Assembly (NCBI GenBank): GCA_949358305.1
Contig: OX442314.1
Coordinates: 53,331,369 to 53,391,368, forward strand
DNA: 60,000 bases
Direction of reading: 5' to 3'
DNA from: Strigamia acuminata
Taxonomy: Eukaryota > Arthropoda > Chilopoda > Geophilomorpha > Linotaeniidae
Of the stretch, positions 1 through 10,156 are shown piece by piece. The translations under genes and the position numbers were made by a program. The stretch's first letter is position 1. The number at the start of each line of letters is the position of its first letter. Below the pieces are notes generated by a model. It did no database searches. It worked only from the letters and a program-made list of their open reading frames with translations, and was not told the origin of the DNA.

Positions 1-774
1 GGCGTTTTGCCTTCTCTGGTCTTTAAGTCGGTGGGCTTCGGTGCGTTGCTGCTCCAAGGTCCAGTCCGGCTTAGATTGGGCTACTTCGGCCAGACAGGCA
101 GTCAGCATTGCGGATTGTGTTGATCCGCGAATTTGTGGGTTCACAGCCAACACTCTCTGCCTTTTGGGAGCCGGTTGCTGGTCGTCATCCAGCTCCTCAC
201 TTGTGATTTCTGCCCAGGTTGAGGCGACCCTGCCCTCGACTGGCTTCGAATTCGACGTCGATGGTGTTGGTTGGGGAAGTCCAACCGCACCTTCTGTCGT
301 TCTCGCGGATTTGGGTGTTGGTTGGGGAAGTCCAACCGCACCTGAGTCCGTCCGGGTTGCCGTCCGTTCTGGTTGATTGTGTTCAACCGTACGGGGGTGG
401 TGATCAAATGTTGGGCGTTTTGGTCGTCGCGATCGTTGCGTTGTCCAGCCCGCTTCTTCGTGGTCTACGCGCTGTCCGGTTGGTTTTGCTTTCTCAAACC
501 TTGGTGTTACGGACGTCCGCGTTGTTGAAACGATTTTACTTCCGCGGGGCACTCTGTGTTTGCGGTACCAGTGTGTTAACGGTTCTAAACCATTCACCAC
601 GCCTTTACTGCGACAGTTGCCGCACGACATTTGCATATCGTCTGGCAGAAAAATCACTTTTTTCCCTTTGCAAACCGGGCATCCAATCCATTTATCAAGT
701 GGATCGTGCGTCGGTTTGTCGGGGTTGTTCTCTTTACCGTCCTTTCCGCCATTCGTATTCTTCATCGTGGCCAT
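1..774 (-). CDS. Partial zinc-ribbon protein, runs off the left edge
   Basis: An uninterrupted minus-strand frame runs from an ATG at 774-772 to base 1, giving 258 codons with no stop, so the gene continues outside the window. Residues 32-54 form a CX2C-X15-CX2C zinc-ribbon-like motif (CPVC at 32-35, CGNC at 51-54). The rest is hydrophilic and rich in Arg, Thr, Pro and Gln, with two copies of the decapeptide GAVGLPQPTP about 17 residues apart. No signal peptide or membrane segment is seen. I do not recognise the family; it could be a host nucleic-acid-binding protein or the small first ORF of a mobile element. The start was chosen as the first ATG after an in-frame upstream region, with a TATA-like box about 100 bp upstream. 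Confidence is good that it is coding and low on function. Confidence 0.6.
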   Translation of the reverse strand, partial: MATMKNTNGGKDGKENNPDKPTHDPLDKWIGCPVCKGKKVIFLPDDMQMSCGNCRSKGVVNGLEPLTHWYRKHRVPRGSKIVSTTRTSVTPRFEKAKPTGQRVDHEEAGWTTQRSRRPKRPTFDHHPRTVEHNQPERTATRTDSGAVGLPQPTPKSARTTEGAVGLPQPTPSTSNSKPVEGRVASTWAEITSEELDDDQQPAPKRQRVLAVNPQIRGSTQSAMLTACLAEVAQSKPDWTLEQQRTEAHRLKDQRRQNA

Positions 775-870
775 TGAGTCTTTCTTAGCAAATAGTTTTT
801 TAATGCAAAACCGTAGCTTGTTGATTCGAGGCTCGATCAAGGAATAATGGTTCTGGTAGTCCAGATTGGC

Positions 871-880
871 CATTATATAC
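871..880 (-). promoter_or_regulatory. TATA-like box for the zinc-ribbon gene
   Basis: The minus strand reads GTATATAATG here, about 100 bp upstream of the ATG at 774. The placement fits a TATA box with a short 5' leader. This rests on position and motif only. Confidence 0.3.
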
Positions 881-884
881 CGGG

Positions 885-3035
885 GGATCGAAGGATGATT
901 GGTGAAAGTACTGACAGCCAATCAGAAGAGCCTTAAGATCTCGTTCTAATCTTGTTCCAAGGCGAACGCGATCAAAACGTGATCTGAAGTGATCAAAAAA
1001 TCAGAAAAAACCTGGTGGATCTTTCTTGAAGTTCTCGAAGATCTGCAAATTATTCGATTTTTTTGGTTTTTGTAAACAAAACTTGTCTTCTGGTTGTTAT
1101 TCTTTTGGTAATTGGTTCTTGTGAACTATTTCCATGAAAATATCCCGTTTATTTCGCAGTTCACCGTGGAATTTCCGAAAAATTCTTGGTTCTTTGCAAA
1201 ATTCTTCTGTTGTCGTTTGGCAACAATGGTCGCCATTTTTATTAATTTCTTCGACATTTGTGCTCAAATCAGTCATTTTGTTGTAAATAAAGGTTTATTA
1301 ATTTATTTCCTTGGTTTGTGGGTTCTTGTGAACTCAAAACTCAAAATTAGTTGCAAAAAATGTCGGAATTTGCGCCATTCGGTTTCCGTAGAAACCAATT
1401 GTGCGATCGTTCTTCGGGTTCTTAATTCCATTCCTCGAGAGAACTTGAATTGTCTTGCTCTGTCCATTGTTGGATTTCTTGGTGCCAACTGTGTGGTTTT
1501 CATAGAAATCACTTTGGTTGTTGCTGCAAACAAAGTTGTTTTTTTGGTTCGAAGCTTGCACCAAATTCCAGGTTGGATATTCTGTACTTCTAATGTTTCT
1601 GTTTTTCTTGGTTTTTACCGTTTGACTGTCGATTTCTCGTCATCAGACTTGGTAAACCGAGATAATTAATCATTAGGTATGTTCTTATTCTTGTAGTTTG
1701 TGCAATACAAACTTTTTAAATTTTTATCTCATCTTTTCTTTGCTTAGTAATGAGGACTGCAACCGTATCCGGCCAATTTATTCATGTTTAGATGATTTGA
1801 TGGCATATCGGGTACAGGTGCCATGCTCCCATTATCAGCTGACAAGAAAAGGGTTTTTGTTTAAACTGGGTTTTTGTTTATTTTGCTGGTTAAATTCTGT
1901 TGCGTTTTTTCATCCGCACAGATCAACTGGCAAACAAATAAAAACTTGGTTAGTTACTTTTTTGGAAAAATAAAAAATCCCATTAACCATTTTAATATCT
2001 TTTAATAAAGTAAAACATTTTTTAATTTTACGGTTTATTAGTATTCAATAAAAGACGTCATAAACTTAAAATTCCTTGTTTTCCTCACTTTATTTCGTTA
2101 GAAGTTCTAATTCTTGATGAAAAATTCTTTTATTTTTGGCAATTTCGATGCTTGTGGTGTTTTCCACACGGCCCGAGTGCTATAAAACAGTCTCAAAATC
2201 AAAAAGTTACATTAAAGACAAATTTTTCCGGTCTGAAAATGATTTGCGATGTATTTCATTTCGTTTACGACCGTAAAAACATCAATCGTGACTTTCTGCA
2301 GTGATTTGTTTATTTGCAGGCGATTTAATGCGTTTGATGGGTGTCCAAGTGCATTGTAGGCCAGCAAAACAATTCATATTGCGAAGTTTACTGTTAATTT
2401 AACACTTTATTAAAATGATCACTATTTTTGCGGCGAAATTTTTTCAAATCTCTGCAAAAACATGTCCATTCATCTTTGAGTGTCTCATTCTCTTGTTTTC
2501 AACAGGTATTCACAATTTTCGTGTCTTTTTATTTGCTACAAAACACAAAAATTCATGTCAAACATGAGATTTAAGTCGAGTTTCAGATTGCCGCCGACAA
2601 TTTGGCTTCTCTGCACTGCGTGCGCTGTCCGTTTCCTCGCGCATTCTCGATGACGCGATCAAACTACAATTGTTCGGTGTCGGGCCTATTTTATCGTAAA
2701 AAACCATGAACTTTTTAATTTCAACCATAATTTATTTAAAACAGTGATTATTTCTTCAAATTTAGGTTTTTATCTACTTGGTTCTCAAAGTTTTATGATC
2801 AAAACATTTGGTTTTCGATTTTCCGAGGAATTCAAATAATTTTACAAGGTTTTCCTGGTTTTAAAACCTCAAAAAAAAAGGTTTGATCTCCTCCAATTTC
2901 GCCCTAAATTTTCTTTATTTTTGGTCAACAAGTCGTTGTTTCGGCAAAAAATTCGTACCAGTGTTTGACCATAGTTCGAGATTCGCCAAACCACTTGTGT
3001 GTTTGTTCAGAAAGCTGACAAAATAAGGTTTCGTG
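885..3035. other. AT-rich intergenic DNA without a recognisable gene
   Basis: Short ORFs occur but none has codon structure, domains or a plausible start. Weakly repeated phrases such as GTTCTTGTGAACT (near 1118 and 1324) and CCACACGG (near 2166) suggest this is an older edge of the decayed satellite to its right. Nothing else is supportable. Confidence 0.5.
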
Positions 3036-4700
3036 GGATTTTTAGAATGTTCCGTGGTGGTTAGCCAAGTCATTCTAATCCCGAAAACAATTTGTTTTTT
3101 ATCAAATTTCTGCAATTTAGTTGTTTTTCCGGCGATTTCGTAATACGTGGTGCTTGACCACACGGTCAGATGGCCGTATACAAGTCCTGTTAGAAAAAAA
3201 AAGGTTAGTTTATTCGAAAATCATTTCCGAAAATTCAATTCTAAGTAAAGTATTTCCTTTTTTTATTGTGAATAAAATAAAAACTTCTTGTATTTTTGAA
3301 ATAAAGTTCAAACATTTTATTTTCTAGTTTTACAGATCATTAATAAAAAAAAATCTTAAACCTAAAAACGTGTGTTTTTGTTACTTTTATTCAAAAAAAT
3401 GGTTCTTTTTTGCTTCGAAATATGTTTTTTGGTGGTCAAAATTCGATTTTTCAGTGGTTTTTAACCACACGGTCCGAGCGGCCATTTTAAACAATTTCTC
3501 GGTCAAAAAATGTTTCGTAACTCGGTTTTTTGGATATCTAAATGGTCTTGTGGCTTTCGCCACTTCATTTCAATCTAAAAACGGTGTTTTTGATCTTCTT
3601 TTCCAGAAAAACGGTCGTCTCTTGCGGTAAATTTGTTTACGAGCGGCGGTGATCCACGCGGTCGAAATTCGGCCGAAACGTTCATTTCTCTCCAAAAGTC
3701 AATCTATGGGTTTTTCCATAATTTTGTGGGTAGCAACCACAATATCTATTCTTAATTTCATATTTTCCACGAGAAACGGTCTTCTTCTGCGGCAATTTCT
3801 CTTGTACGAGGCGATAAATCTCGTGTTCAAAAAATCTGGCAAAATGTCCGTTTTCCGGTGAAAAAAACATAAAAAATGCTTGTATTACAATTCTCGGGAC
3901 GATCCGTGGTTTTTAATCACGTTTTCCCTATCAATTACTCGTGTTTTGAGAAAAAATTGATTGTCTTCACGGCGATTCGTTGATTCGCCCCGCAATAAAC
4001 CAAGCGGTCGAAAATCGGTGAAAACGTCAATTTCCAGTCTAAAACACGTTTAATATTATTAAAACTCTTTATTCGGGAAGGTTTGTGGTGCCTTTTACCA
4101 CTTTATCCCAACTCAAACTTATTTTTAGGCACGATTGTTGATTTCGCGGCGAATATTTTGGCTGCGCGTGCCGTCAACCACGCGTTCAAAAATTGGCGAA
4201 AACCTTCGTTTTTATTTAACAAAAGTGTGTCAAATCGTTTTTATTCGAATTCGGAGTGGTTTGTGATGTTAAATCACATCAATCCCTTCTTTAATCGTGC
4301 TTTTCTTATTTTTCCGCATTAAAACGATCGTTTCTTGATTCAAATTTTCGGCCATTTTCGCGGAAAACCACGTGGTCAAAATCTGTCAAGAATTGTCATT
4401 TTTGGTACAAAAAGGTTTTTTGAACTCATTTTACCGGTGATTTCATTCGTTTTTTAGTTTTAAACAAGCCGAATCGTCGAAAAAGTGTTTGTTTCCTTCA
4501 TTTGTCTTGCCGGGAAGTCGATTGTCTCGTATCGGCGGTGCTTTTGCGCGTGTTGCTTGTTACGATCGTGCTGCTTCGCCGAAGCAAAAATCGTCATTGT
4601 TCCGGGCAAGAAAATGGATTTTCGTTCAATTTTTCAGGTTTTGGAATGATTTGTGGTGATTCTCCACTCATTGCGAACCAAATTCATCGATTTTACGTTG
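3036..4700. repeat. Decayed satellite, about 180-bp period
   Basis: Two motif classes recur at similar spacing. The first is a small hairpin, GTGG-loop-CCAC or its variants, near 3548, 3722, 3905, 4085, 4258 and 4650. The second is a phrase like CCACACGGTC followed by GGCC or GGCG, near 3160, 3465, 3655, 4005, 4180 and 4365. Spacing is about 173-195 bp or twice that. The monomers are heavily diverged, so this reads as an old tandem array. No coding potential is seen. Confidence 0.5.
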
Positions 4701-6885
4701 TTTTTCGCCAAAAAAGGTTGATTTTTGCAGCAAAATTTGGGAAAATTTCGGAAAAAACTCAATTTCTCTGGTAAATATCCTTTGTCGAAAGATTTCTATG
4801 ATTGTAACAACTTATTTTTAAATAAAAACATGTCGTTTCGTTATAAAACGTTTGGTTTGTGTTCGATTTCTCAAACACTTTGGATTTTTTTGCTTTTTGG
4901 TCAAAAATATCCATTTTTTGGTTGAATTTATGTCCTGTAAACACTAAACTTTTCAACTGGGCCATCGTAACTTCCGGGAATAAACATACTTCCCTATTAC
5001 AAAGCTTAATCTATTTTGAATTTGTGTTTGTCGGTATTTATTCAATTTTCATTTTTTTCGATTTCGTAGTGACTGATCATTACCGGAGACGGGTCATACA
5101 CTATTTGCTAAGTCCCGTTGCTGTTTTAACAACTCTTCCACAAATTTTTAAAAAAGTCCCTGACCAGGTAGTCCATCTACTCGAATGTTAATTGATTGGA
5201 ATAATTTGGATAAAACCCAGTTTTCCAGTCAATTTTCGTGTTACGTGCTTGTGCACACGTCGAAATTTTGACAAAAAACTTGTTTTTTATTCCTGTTTGC
5301 ACAACAAATGGTTTTTTAAAGTTTGTTTTCGTTTCCCAGTCTTCCTTTTGAGAAGATAAAAAACTAGAACAGTTCAAAAATTGAAATACAAAACGTTTTT
5401 TCACCTGTTTTTTTGTGTGAATCTTTTGAAATGTTTGCACATCTCTCAGACTCCACCAAGATAAGTGAATATCTTGGTGAGGGGTTTTTTGTTTGGCAAT
5501 TTACAAAAAGAACGAATGAAGAGTAGAGTTCTCCTGTAAACTGCCTGAGTTCGACACACAACTGGCTGCTAACCAGGCTTGACACTTGGCCAGATAAAGT
5601 CAAACAGCAAACGTCGTTACTGCCCGCTCCAGAGCCTCCACTTTTCCTCACCTTAGAAAGTGCCCTGCTGCATGTTTTCACCCGGGATGGAAGGAAAAGA
5701 ATTCGAAGAAGAGAAAGAATTAAAAGAAAGTTGCCAAGAGAGGTCTTTTTGGAGATGTAGATATTTCTCGGGCAATGCCAATTCCATTCATCTTGGGGAC
5801 GAGAATCGATGGAAGTTTGAGTAGGCACGTGAAAAATGAAAAGAAATTTGAAAGGTACAGCCATGGATTCACCCAATGTACAATGAGTTAGCCATTCTGT
5901 CGACACACGTTTAAATAGTGCGCCTTTGAGCACGTCACCGGCGATTTACCATCTCACCGGCCGCTCTCCTATTCTCCAAACCCCAGTGGTTGTAGTTGCA
6001 GATAAAAACCTAATTTAGTTCCTGCAGGCAAGAAAAAATTCACAGTTTTCATCTTTAACATCCACTGGTGCAGGGAAACGAGGGAAAGTCCGCAGTCATT
6101 ACCTAATCTGTACTCGTGATTGGTGTGCGTACTAGTTTTTACCACGTAAGCCGGCCGATCTGCTTGCACCGAGCTTTTTACATTTGACCTCCGTGGGTGC
6201 TTGTCCCCATTTCGTCGATCATCTGTCCACCCAGCCATGCAAACACTAGCGCTTCACCAACACTTTCGGACTGACAAATCGTACGTCCTACGCCCGACCC
6301 ATGAAAGCGACTAAAAAAAACTAAGTTTTGAATTTGTAAGTGGCTTTTTTAATTACCTGCGCGAACGCATGCTGTTTTGGGGGCCAGGGCAACTGGTTTA
6401 TAAATCCTGAAGCCCCTTCCTTTGTCAGCAACAACAAACAAAAACAGTCCTTCATATAGGTCCTTTTCACCAAAAAATAGAAATAATAAGGTTGGTAAGC
6501 ATTCTGGAAATGTTTTCTTAATTAAGTCAACAATCCAGGCAACCTACCCAAAAACGAAATGATACGCAATGATATCGCAACAATGCTCAACTTGAAGTCG
6601 TACAGCGGCACTGGGACGCTTGCCTCCAATAACCTCCGGACTTGACATCGCCACAAGCCTCACCCGCACAACAACACCCAGTTAGCACGCGCAAATATCA
6701 AGGTTTGGTCAACAGGGTCCGTATATTGGATGGTTATATCAAACTACTGGCCTCAGCAGTCCACAACCAGGTCCAATACTCATATTTCACAACCAGATCT
6801 CGGAATTCAAACCAATTTTCAAAAAACAACAAACAAAATTTCCAAAAAAAATTGTTTTGTTGTAAGCAGAAAAAAAAATTATCTA
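4701..6885. other. Unassigned region with one unrecognised open frame
   Basis: A 189-codon minus-strand open frame spans 5364-5933, and its translation shows no family I recognise. It contains a possible splice donor (CTAAG followed by GTGAGG near 5655), so a host exon is conceivable. A shorter minus frame at 5969-6238 is likewise unrecognised. The part from about 6400 to 6885 may be internal sequence of the retroelement whose LTR starts at 6906, but no retroviral domain could be read in it. Confidence 0.3.
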
Positions 6886-6903
6886 TCCCAGGACGGGCCA
6901 CCA
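6886..6903 (-). other. Putative primer binding site
   Basis: Two bases after the LTR end the minus strand reads TGGTGGCCCGTCCTGGGA. It begins with TGG, as expected for pairing with the CCA end of a tRNA. I cannot identify the tRNA from memory. Confidence 0.35.
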
Positions 6904-6905
6904 AT

Positions 6906-7474
6906 TGTGAGAGTGGACGGACATTGTTCGGGCACTGGAATGCCTAAACAGCGCCGGACGCTCGACACGTATAGATAGGAGACTACAAGAGGCTGTGTTT
7001 GAGGTTTTAGGCCTTTATTCAGTTGTCTAGGGGTCAATATCTTGTGTCTCTCCCATGCTCGTGCTGCATTGCTGCAGCAGACCTGTGACCACACGCGGCA
7101 CACACGTGGTTAGGGTTAACCTGGTTGTGCGGCGTGGTCATGTCGATGTTCATTCGGCCCATGGTAATCGCTCACGATACTGGGACTGGCGAACCGGCCA
7201 AGTCCCTAAGTGACACCATGGTGAACAAGAGTGTGGACCGGTCTGATGTTGGTCAGAGCCGTTCCTGGAGAACTCTGGCCAGAAACAGGATGTTGGGCCT
7301 TTTATACCCCACTCTTGCACCATGGGTACGAGAGTACCTCTTCCCATTGGTTGTGGGGTTGGTGACCGGATATGACGTCATCCTGGTCACCATCCCTCAA
7401 CCGTCAACGCCACCTGGCGGGTGGGGTTGGGCTGGGCCATGTGGGCGTGTTGTAGTGGCCGATAATCGGTCACA
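6906..7474 (-). repeat. Probable LTR of a minus-strand retroelement
   Basis: The segment starts TGTGA and ends TCACA, perfect short inverted ends typical of LTRs. On the minus strand it has TATAAAAGG at 7306-7298 and AATAAA at 7019-7014, in the correct promoter-then-polyA order, and a candidate primer site follows it on the left. The matching second LTR was not found in the window, so the element is truncated or its other end is unrecognised. The 569-bp length is plausible for a Ty3/gypsy or BEL LTR. Confidence 0.5.
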
Positions 7475-7603
7475 GTGTTAATAATTGTCCATGTCTGTAT
7501 AGTATTATTAATGATAATAATAGTTGTGATAACTACAATTAAATGTACATTAAATTTGAAAACATCATCGCAATGAGTCAGTTTTGATTGACGGCGGAAA
7601 TAA

Positions 7604-8719
7604 TTAATACGAAAGCGCATCCCTTAAATGCGCCGTCTTTTGCATCTCGTACTTCACACATTTCCCCCACCACGAGCGCCGCGCGCAACTTTTCTCAGCT
7701 TTCAGCACGAAACAACGCATTTGCACCACGTTGAAGAACAATTTCCCAACGACATTCGACGCAGCATTATTCACCATCTTCAAACACGTACGAAATCTAA
7801 ATTTAAAAAAAAAAAAAAAAAATTAAAAAAAGTCCACAATTAAAAAAAAAAAACTTAAACAAAAAAATGTCCTGAATTTAAAATTAAAATCTACTTTTTT
7901 CCTTACTCTTTTTTTCCTTACTATTTAAAAAAAACGTTTCAAGGTCAAAAATCCGACGTCACATGCAATCAATCACCTGAGAAAAATCACCTGATTTTAA
8001 TTCCATCTCATTTACCTTTCGTCGCAGTCGCAATGCGATATCGTGTGCAGCCTGTAGTTGAAAATATTATACTTGGAACTGAACCCTTCGATGGTATGCG
8101 AGCAAAAATCGTGTTGTCGACAACACCTGTCCGCAGCAGCGTTAAACCCCAGCTCGTTGTACCTCTCGGTCGTCGCACCGACCCCGCACCAATTCGTTCC
8201 CGGATAAATCAAAACGTCTCTCTTATTCTTCTTCGCCTTCCCCAACCTCGCCTTCACCCTCAAATGTCTGACTTTACACTCGTCACGAAGCGTTTTCACG
8301 TCGAGCAAACTCTCGTCGTCCACCCGACTGGTCAATCGTATCGTCTGGTTCATCCCACGCTCAAGTTCGAGCGCCGTTCCGTCTTCGACCAGCACGCGCG
8401 CCCGACTCACGACCCCGTCGAAACTCGCGATAAATCGCTCGATTTCTTCTTTATCGGCCGAGAATTCGCAGTCCACAATCCTGTCCCGCGAGTCCAGTAT
8501 GGTTTGTACGAACTGCCGACCGTTGCTCACTTGCCACAGCCGCAACTGGGCCGTCGAGCCGGGTCCGGGAACCGCGGTCTCGAACGCGAACGTTCCGTCC
8601 CGAAAAATCCGTTTCTCCACTTCGCCGTCGTCGAGCACGCGTTGCGCCACGAGATTCGGCGGAACCGCGAGCGCACGGACGGCACAAACCCAAAACACGA
8701 TCAAAGCGACTTGTCTCAT
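7604..8719 (-). CDS. Secreted phospholipase A2, group III-like, two exons
   Basis: Predicted sn-2 glycerophospholipid hydrolase, calcium-dependent and secreted. Exon 1 is 8719-8016 and exon 2 is 7796-7604. The 219-bp intron between them has a GT donor (AG|GTAAAT) and an AG acceptor (AATTTAG), and one Arg codon is split by it. The product is 298 aa. The chosen Met is followed by a clear signal peptide (hydrophobic MRQVALIVFWVCAV). A long pre-domain of about 150 residues comes next, as in arthropod homologues, then a basic site KKNKR and the catalytic domain. That domain has the calcium loop YPGTNWCGVG and the active-site stretch CCRQHDFC, where the His-Asp pair is catalytic. The conserved HCDCD run ends exon 1, and exon 2 supplies the C-terminal Cys-containing helix. 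Exon 2 was found by reading past the apparent stop, which lies inside the intron. Family assignment is firm; a venom or digestive role is not implied. Confidence 0.85.
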
Positions 8720-8750
8720 GGCACCGAGTGATGGGAAACGCGTGGCGGCG

Positions 8751-8789
8751 TTTGCTCCAAACGTTTGCTCCAAACGTTTGCTCCAAACG
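8751..8789. repeat. Three tandem 13-bp repeats upstream of the phospholipase gene
   Basis: TTTGCTCCAAACG occurs three times head to tail, 32 bp upstream of the phospholipase start on the minus strand, and is followed by CCAATGAG. It could lie in the 5' leader or promoter; no function is shown. Confidence 0.7.
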
Positions 8790-9920
8790 ACCAATGAGAA
8801 GAACAGCTGCTTCACCACGTCGCACCGCGCCCCCACCCGTCGGCCATCACGTGACGTCTCGCTGAAGTCGCTCGAGACAAAGCCCGAACCTCAAACTCGT
8901 TTTGAAAATGACGTGAAAGATTTTTTGACACCGCGGGAAGACAGTTTGAAGCGACTTATCGGGAAGTAATCAACGTTGCGCACCCCGGTCGAATGCCACA
9001 CAAGAGTTGGGTCGATCACTCCCAATTGGATTCCTGCCTAAGGCAATCAGCGGCTGCGACCATCAATTACAACCCTGTGCAAAGAATAAAGGAGGCAGTC
9101 AGCGGGATTACCCATTACTCCTCACCCCGAGTTGCGCGGAGGGCAAAGTAGGGGAGTGGGTGACGGGAACAAGGGATGATTATCGGTGAGCGGTAAAACA
9201 CAAATTGGGTGGAATTATGGGGGATGAAATGAGGAAAAAATGGATTTTTTTTTTTTATTTTTATTTTAATTTATTTTTTTTGTTTATATTAATTAAGAAC
9301 AGGAAATCGTCATTTCTTGCATTATTATCTAATTTAGACGGTTTTTTTTTTTTTTCATTTTCTCGCTATTGTTTGGACTTACGTGATGAATAATCGAGAC
9401 AAAATTTGTAAAAACATAAAAATTGTAATTTTTTCTTGAATAAAAATATTTTGGAATGGAATTTGCAACATATGTTAGACTTTTACGTTTTAAGTTGTAA
9501 CAAATTATGCATACCCGTGAGAAATTTTGAATTTTAAATGCAAATTTTGAGGAAATTATTTTTTTTCTGTTGTTGGAATAATGTTGATGTTGTAGACATT
9601 TGATGGGGAAAGTAAGAGAAATTAATCGCATGAGCAGAGAAACCAATTAAGCTACACGGGAGAAAAAAATGAAGTGGTCACACAGGACAAAAGCACACAC
9701 GCAGGCAGAGATCGTACATACACGTCGCTTGACATTAAAGTACTTTCTAATGAGTAATGACAACAAGAACCACTTATGTTTCTTTTGAGTGGTCAGACGC
9801 TTTTGCTGATATTGGCACAGTGAAAACCCCTTTTTCTGTTTAATCCTTTTGTGTTCGCCGACAATTGCTTTAAATCTCGTCCATGGTTGGCTAAATCCCG
9901 TATAAATCCCATATAAATGC
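8790..9920. other. Intergenic DNA
   Basis: About 8790-9190 has higher GC with no family-level match. 9230-9650 is AT-rich with long T runs. No tRNA-like B box, gene or transposon end could be recognised. Confidence 0.4.
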
Positions 9921-10000
9921 CTAATAAATTTTCAAATGCTCTAATAAATCTTTAAATCCCTTAATAAATCTTTAAATCTTCTAATAAATCTTTAAATTGA
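9921..10000. repeat. Four tandem 20-bp AT-rich repeats
   Basis: Exact 20-bp register with consensus CTAATAAATCTTTAAATCYY at 9921, 9941, 9961 and 9981. The array lies about 80 bp upstream of the putative TATA box of the RhoGAP-like gene. Confidence 0.75.
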
Positions 10001-10081
10001 TACCGGTCTCGTCGAATCACGTTTAGATTCGATATATTGACGTATATATTACGTCTACGCAACGGACGTGGTTTCTTTCAA

Positions 10082-10088
10082 TATAAAA
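10082..10088 (+). promoter_or_regulatory. TATA box of the RhoGAP-like gene
   Basis: TATAAAA lies 69 bp before the ATG at 10157, consistent with a short untranslated leader. Confidence 0.45.
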
Positions 10089-10156
10089 ACAGACAAGCGC
10101 ACGAATTCTTATAATCATTCCTCTAATTCTTCATCCGGTGTATCAAGCTTGACAAC

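Noticed and set aside
5364-5933. 189-codon minus ORF as a gene
   Set aside because: No recognisable domain or convincing start; it may hold an exon, but this cannot be shown from sequence alone.
8033-8969. Long plus-strand ORFs of 232 and 156 codons over the phospholipase gene
   Set aside because: They are antisense shadows of the GC-rich phospholipase exon; the minus strand has signal peptide, active site and splice signals.
8985-9190. Structured RNA or tRNA gene
   Set aside because: The segment is GC-richer than its surroundings, but no tRNA boxes or known RNA motif could be identified.
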